Of a DNA stretch of 64,000 bases, positions 61,193 to 64,000 are shown piece by piece. Below the pieces are notes generated by a model. That model was not told the DNA's origin. It saw only the letters and a list, made by a program, of their open reading frames with translations, and ran no database searches. Every line of letters starts with the position of its first letter. The stretch's first letter is position 1. The translations under genes and the position numbers were made by a program. The stretch lies in the NCBI RefSeq assembly GCF_025370935.1, contig NC_133497.1:359785-423784 (forward strand), read 5' to 3'. Source of the DNA: Choristoneura fumiferana. Lineage: Eukaryota > Arthropoda > Insecta > Lepidoptera > Tortricidae.

Positions 61193-62842
61193 GTTACAAA
61201 ATTAAAAATTTTCCTCACAAAATTTTGTGATGTATTTCTGACATCAAGTAATTTTCGATGTTTTATGCATTATAATCTCGCCTTAGGGTTAATCATTTCT
61301 TGACAAAACTGATTTCATGTCAATTTCATGACGGGATTTTTTTTTGAGAAATACTCATATACTAGGCTTGTTAATGATGTTCAAGTAGCATGGTACCTTA
61401 TGACGTTTGAACCAAACCAATGCGCGCCAGCTGAGGGTGGCGGTTAAGCGGACGAATGGCCTCGCACTGTTTCACTGGTAAGCTGTAAAAGACAGAAGAT
61501 AAAATTAAAACCTCAACGAATTAATGTAGTTTTTAACTAAATACACATTTCAATGGTAAGTAAAGAATAATTTGTCTCACTGTCAAAGTCGTAAATATTG
61601 CCGTAAAATCTACGACTTACGAGAAATTCCCATGTATCCATGTGACCATGTTGTTGACGCATGCATATCCTAGGACAAACCATCCAATTAGGTAAGTCCG
61701 CCTCGGTCAATCGTCGAATTCAACTACAATATGGCCTCTGATCACCGATTGAAATCACCATCTTTGTTTACTCGGACAAAACAAAAAGAGACGGCATCAC
61801 TGACATTAGACATAACAGTGTTTTTCTGAAAAAGAAGACTTTTTTTCCCCAGCAATAAAGCTCAACATTTTCAGCTTTATCGCTATATGTGACATGACCA
61901 GATTTGACACTGGAAACGAGCATCAAGAGATTTCATGTGGCCCCACCTTAATTAGTTATGCATTCATTGGTACAAACTTGTTTCAAACCATTATGGACTG
62001 CCAGCCATGACTATTTGTATTAATTTTCCTTCAGCTGCATTTTTTTTTTATATTTCTAGCATCAATAATTCAATGACTACACAAATGTTAGCACACACTG
62101 AAAGTATTTGTTTATGTATAATGAAGTATAATATTCAATGTATAATGAAGTATAATATTCAATTATTTAAATTATAATTTTTGTATTTGTTGCTGCATAA
62201 ACGTAAATCAGTTCATAATAAATATCACACATAAATAATTATCAACTAATCACTGCAAATAAACATCCTATACCTACAATCTTTTTTTATAAACAATATT
62301 AACCTTCAGAATCCAGGGCCTGGTGAATGAAACGTCTAGTGGTCTAGGTTATATATTATCTTTATCGTTATTTTCGTTAGCTCCGATAAATATTTATTAA
62401 ATTTACCACTGCTTGGAACACAATACCGAAGTGGTTGCGTTTTTTCTAAGACTAAAATGAATTAGCTCTATAATAATTTAATATTTAGATTGTACGGTAT
62501 TATCCTACTTATCTCTTGATTAGCCAATGTACTTACAAGGAATCGGTTTTCCAGTTTCTTTTCTGCATATGTACTACACTAACACGTCTGACGTCTGCTT
62601 TTGACGCAAAGAGTATTGTCAAAGTATTGTAATGCTGTATTGTAGTAGTTTGTGCTTTGACGTCTCACGATTCTTGTAATCTGTGGTCTCACGTCTGCTC
62701 TGCTCTGCCTGCCCGTTTTTGCGTTCGTTGGGTGCAAAGAAAAGAAAACCTATCTCCTTTGCTATGATAGATTCCAAAAAAAATATTTTTTTAATTTATT
62801 TCATGAAGATTCCAAAAAAACTACTCATGTGTTGCCAATAAA
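61193..62842. other. AT-rich DNA, probably unique; no supported gene
   Basis: No transposon phrase is recognised. A GC-richer island at 61,398-61,474 could be a small - strand exon (see findings). At 62,110-62,160 a 26-bp phrase, TGTATAATGAAGTATAATAT, is repeated in tandem. Confidence 0.35.
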
Positions 62843-63361
62843 ATGAAAAAGTTTTGCATCGGTAAGTTTTAACTTTTCTAAATAACATACATAAGTAATT
62901 ATTTATATATCAATGTAAATTTAAAATTAAATGCAACCGCATAATTATATAATTTCATCTCAATATTAATTTCACCTACAGAGATTTGGTTGAAACTGTT
63001 TCGTAGTAGAAAAGTTCATTATTACAGTGGTAATACTTCAGATTTAACAACATTTTGATACTTACTATTAATTAATCTCATAGTTTTGCGTACTTATATA
63101 TTGATAAATATTTTTGATATGCACATAGAAATTTTGACAACAAATCACTGCAAAAGGGGACACCGGAGCGTTGGAGCTCATGGTATTTTGTCATGTGATT
63201 AATTTAAAATAGAAGACAGAATAATGCCAGTAAGATGTTTAAATTGATGATGTGGTCGAACCTTTTATAATTATTACGGATGAGGATGAACTAAATGGTT
63301 CGGAAATTGAAGATTGAATAAATATTTATATCACAATTATTGTTTTGTTTTTTTATTACTA

Positions 63362-63712
63362 ACTAGTGTTTTTACCCGCGGCTTCGCACACGCAAATCAT
63401 TTGATCCAGCAGCTAAATTGAAATTTCGGGATTTTCAAAAAATCCCGTGGGAATTCCCGAAAATTAAATCGTGGTTTCATTGACGTTACATTAAAAACAA
63501 TCGTGTCAAATTTCATGACTCTAAGCCCAGCGGTTGTTATTTCGCGATTTATCCCTATCCCGTGGGAATATCTGAATAAAAGGTAGCCTATGTTTTATTC
63601 CAGATGTCCAGCTACCAAATTTCATCCAAATGTATTCAGCCTTTTCAGCGTGAAGGAGTAACAAAACATACTCACTCACTCGCTCACTCACAAACTTCGC
63701 ATTTATAATATA
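63362..63712 (-). repeat. Interspersed repeat E, long reverse copy
   Basis: ACTAGTGTTTTTACCCGCGG to CACAAACTTCGCATTTATAA. Very similar in layout to 46,911-47,383 but without its internal duplication. Confidence 0.6.
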
Positions 63713-64000
63713 ATTACTATAAATTACTAATAAATAATTTGTAACTCCTTAGTCGCAGTGTAAAAAATAGTTGTATGTTTGTCAGTCAAACTCGTAAAAA
63801 TGGCTCAATTGGTTGTAATACATTTTGGCTCATGGATAGTGCTAAAACCAAGGTATTCATGTTGCAACACACATTGTACACAATACGGTATGCGTAGGTA
63901 TATAGAAAACATCAAAAAACTTGGGATAATCTTTACACTTAAATAACAACAAAATATTATTATGTCAATTTTTTTATTGATGTGCATATACATATATGGG

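Overview
This window looks like AT-rich nuclear DNA from a moth or butterfly. The evidence is spliced animal genes with GT-AG introns, several tRNA-headed SINE families and A-tailed LINE/SINE tails that I recognise as common in Lepidoptera, a short (CCTAA)n tract (the insect telomere unit on the reverse strand), and an exactly 100-base N block typical of a scaffold gap. I cannot name the species. Nothing bacterial is present and there is no CRISPR array.

Layout. 1-722: last coding exon of a Musashi-family RNA-binding protein (Rbp6-like, + strand). About 8-10 kb of AT-rich, transposon-poor DNA follows and is probably its long 3' UTR. 10.6-20.2 kb: a graveyard of foldback elements, MITEs, SINEs and LINE tails. 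20,287-26,880: a young, nearly intact BEL/Pao LTR retrotransposon with two LTRs, a 5-bp target duplication (AACAC) and two overlapping ORFs. 26.9-38.3 kb: more nested repeats, including a 24-bp minisatellite (about 19 copies), paired foldback elements, LINE fragments, and an R1-clade LINE fragment flanked by telomere-like CCTAACC sequence.

39,524-54,837: a complete nine-exon gene on the + strand for mitochondrial prolyl-tRNA synthetase (PARS2), assembled here exon by exon. The spliced CDS is 1,239 nt (412 aa) and every junction keeps frame. Its introns hold most of the repeats of the second half: a decayed duplicate of exon 4, a P-like DNA transposon with a THAP remnant and an 8-bp target duplication (49,358-49,990), and a 2.1-kb inverted repeat (50,567-52,670). 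56,352-57,977: a large exon on the - strand for an unrecognised, probably nuclear protein, cut by the assembly gap and convergent with PARS2. 58.3-64.0 kb: more SINEs, tandem-like repeats and AT-rich DNA, with two weak candidate small exons.

The host genes show no sign of working together. Rbp6 is an RNA-binding regulator, PARS2 charges mitochondrial tRNA-Pro, and the third gene is unknown. The main interest lies in the mobile DNA and in how it has remodelled the PARS2 introns. Repeat family names are descriptive labels of mine unless a superfamily is stated; repeat boundaries are read by eye and may be off by some bases.
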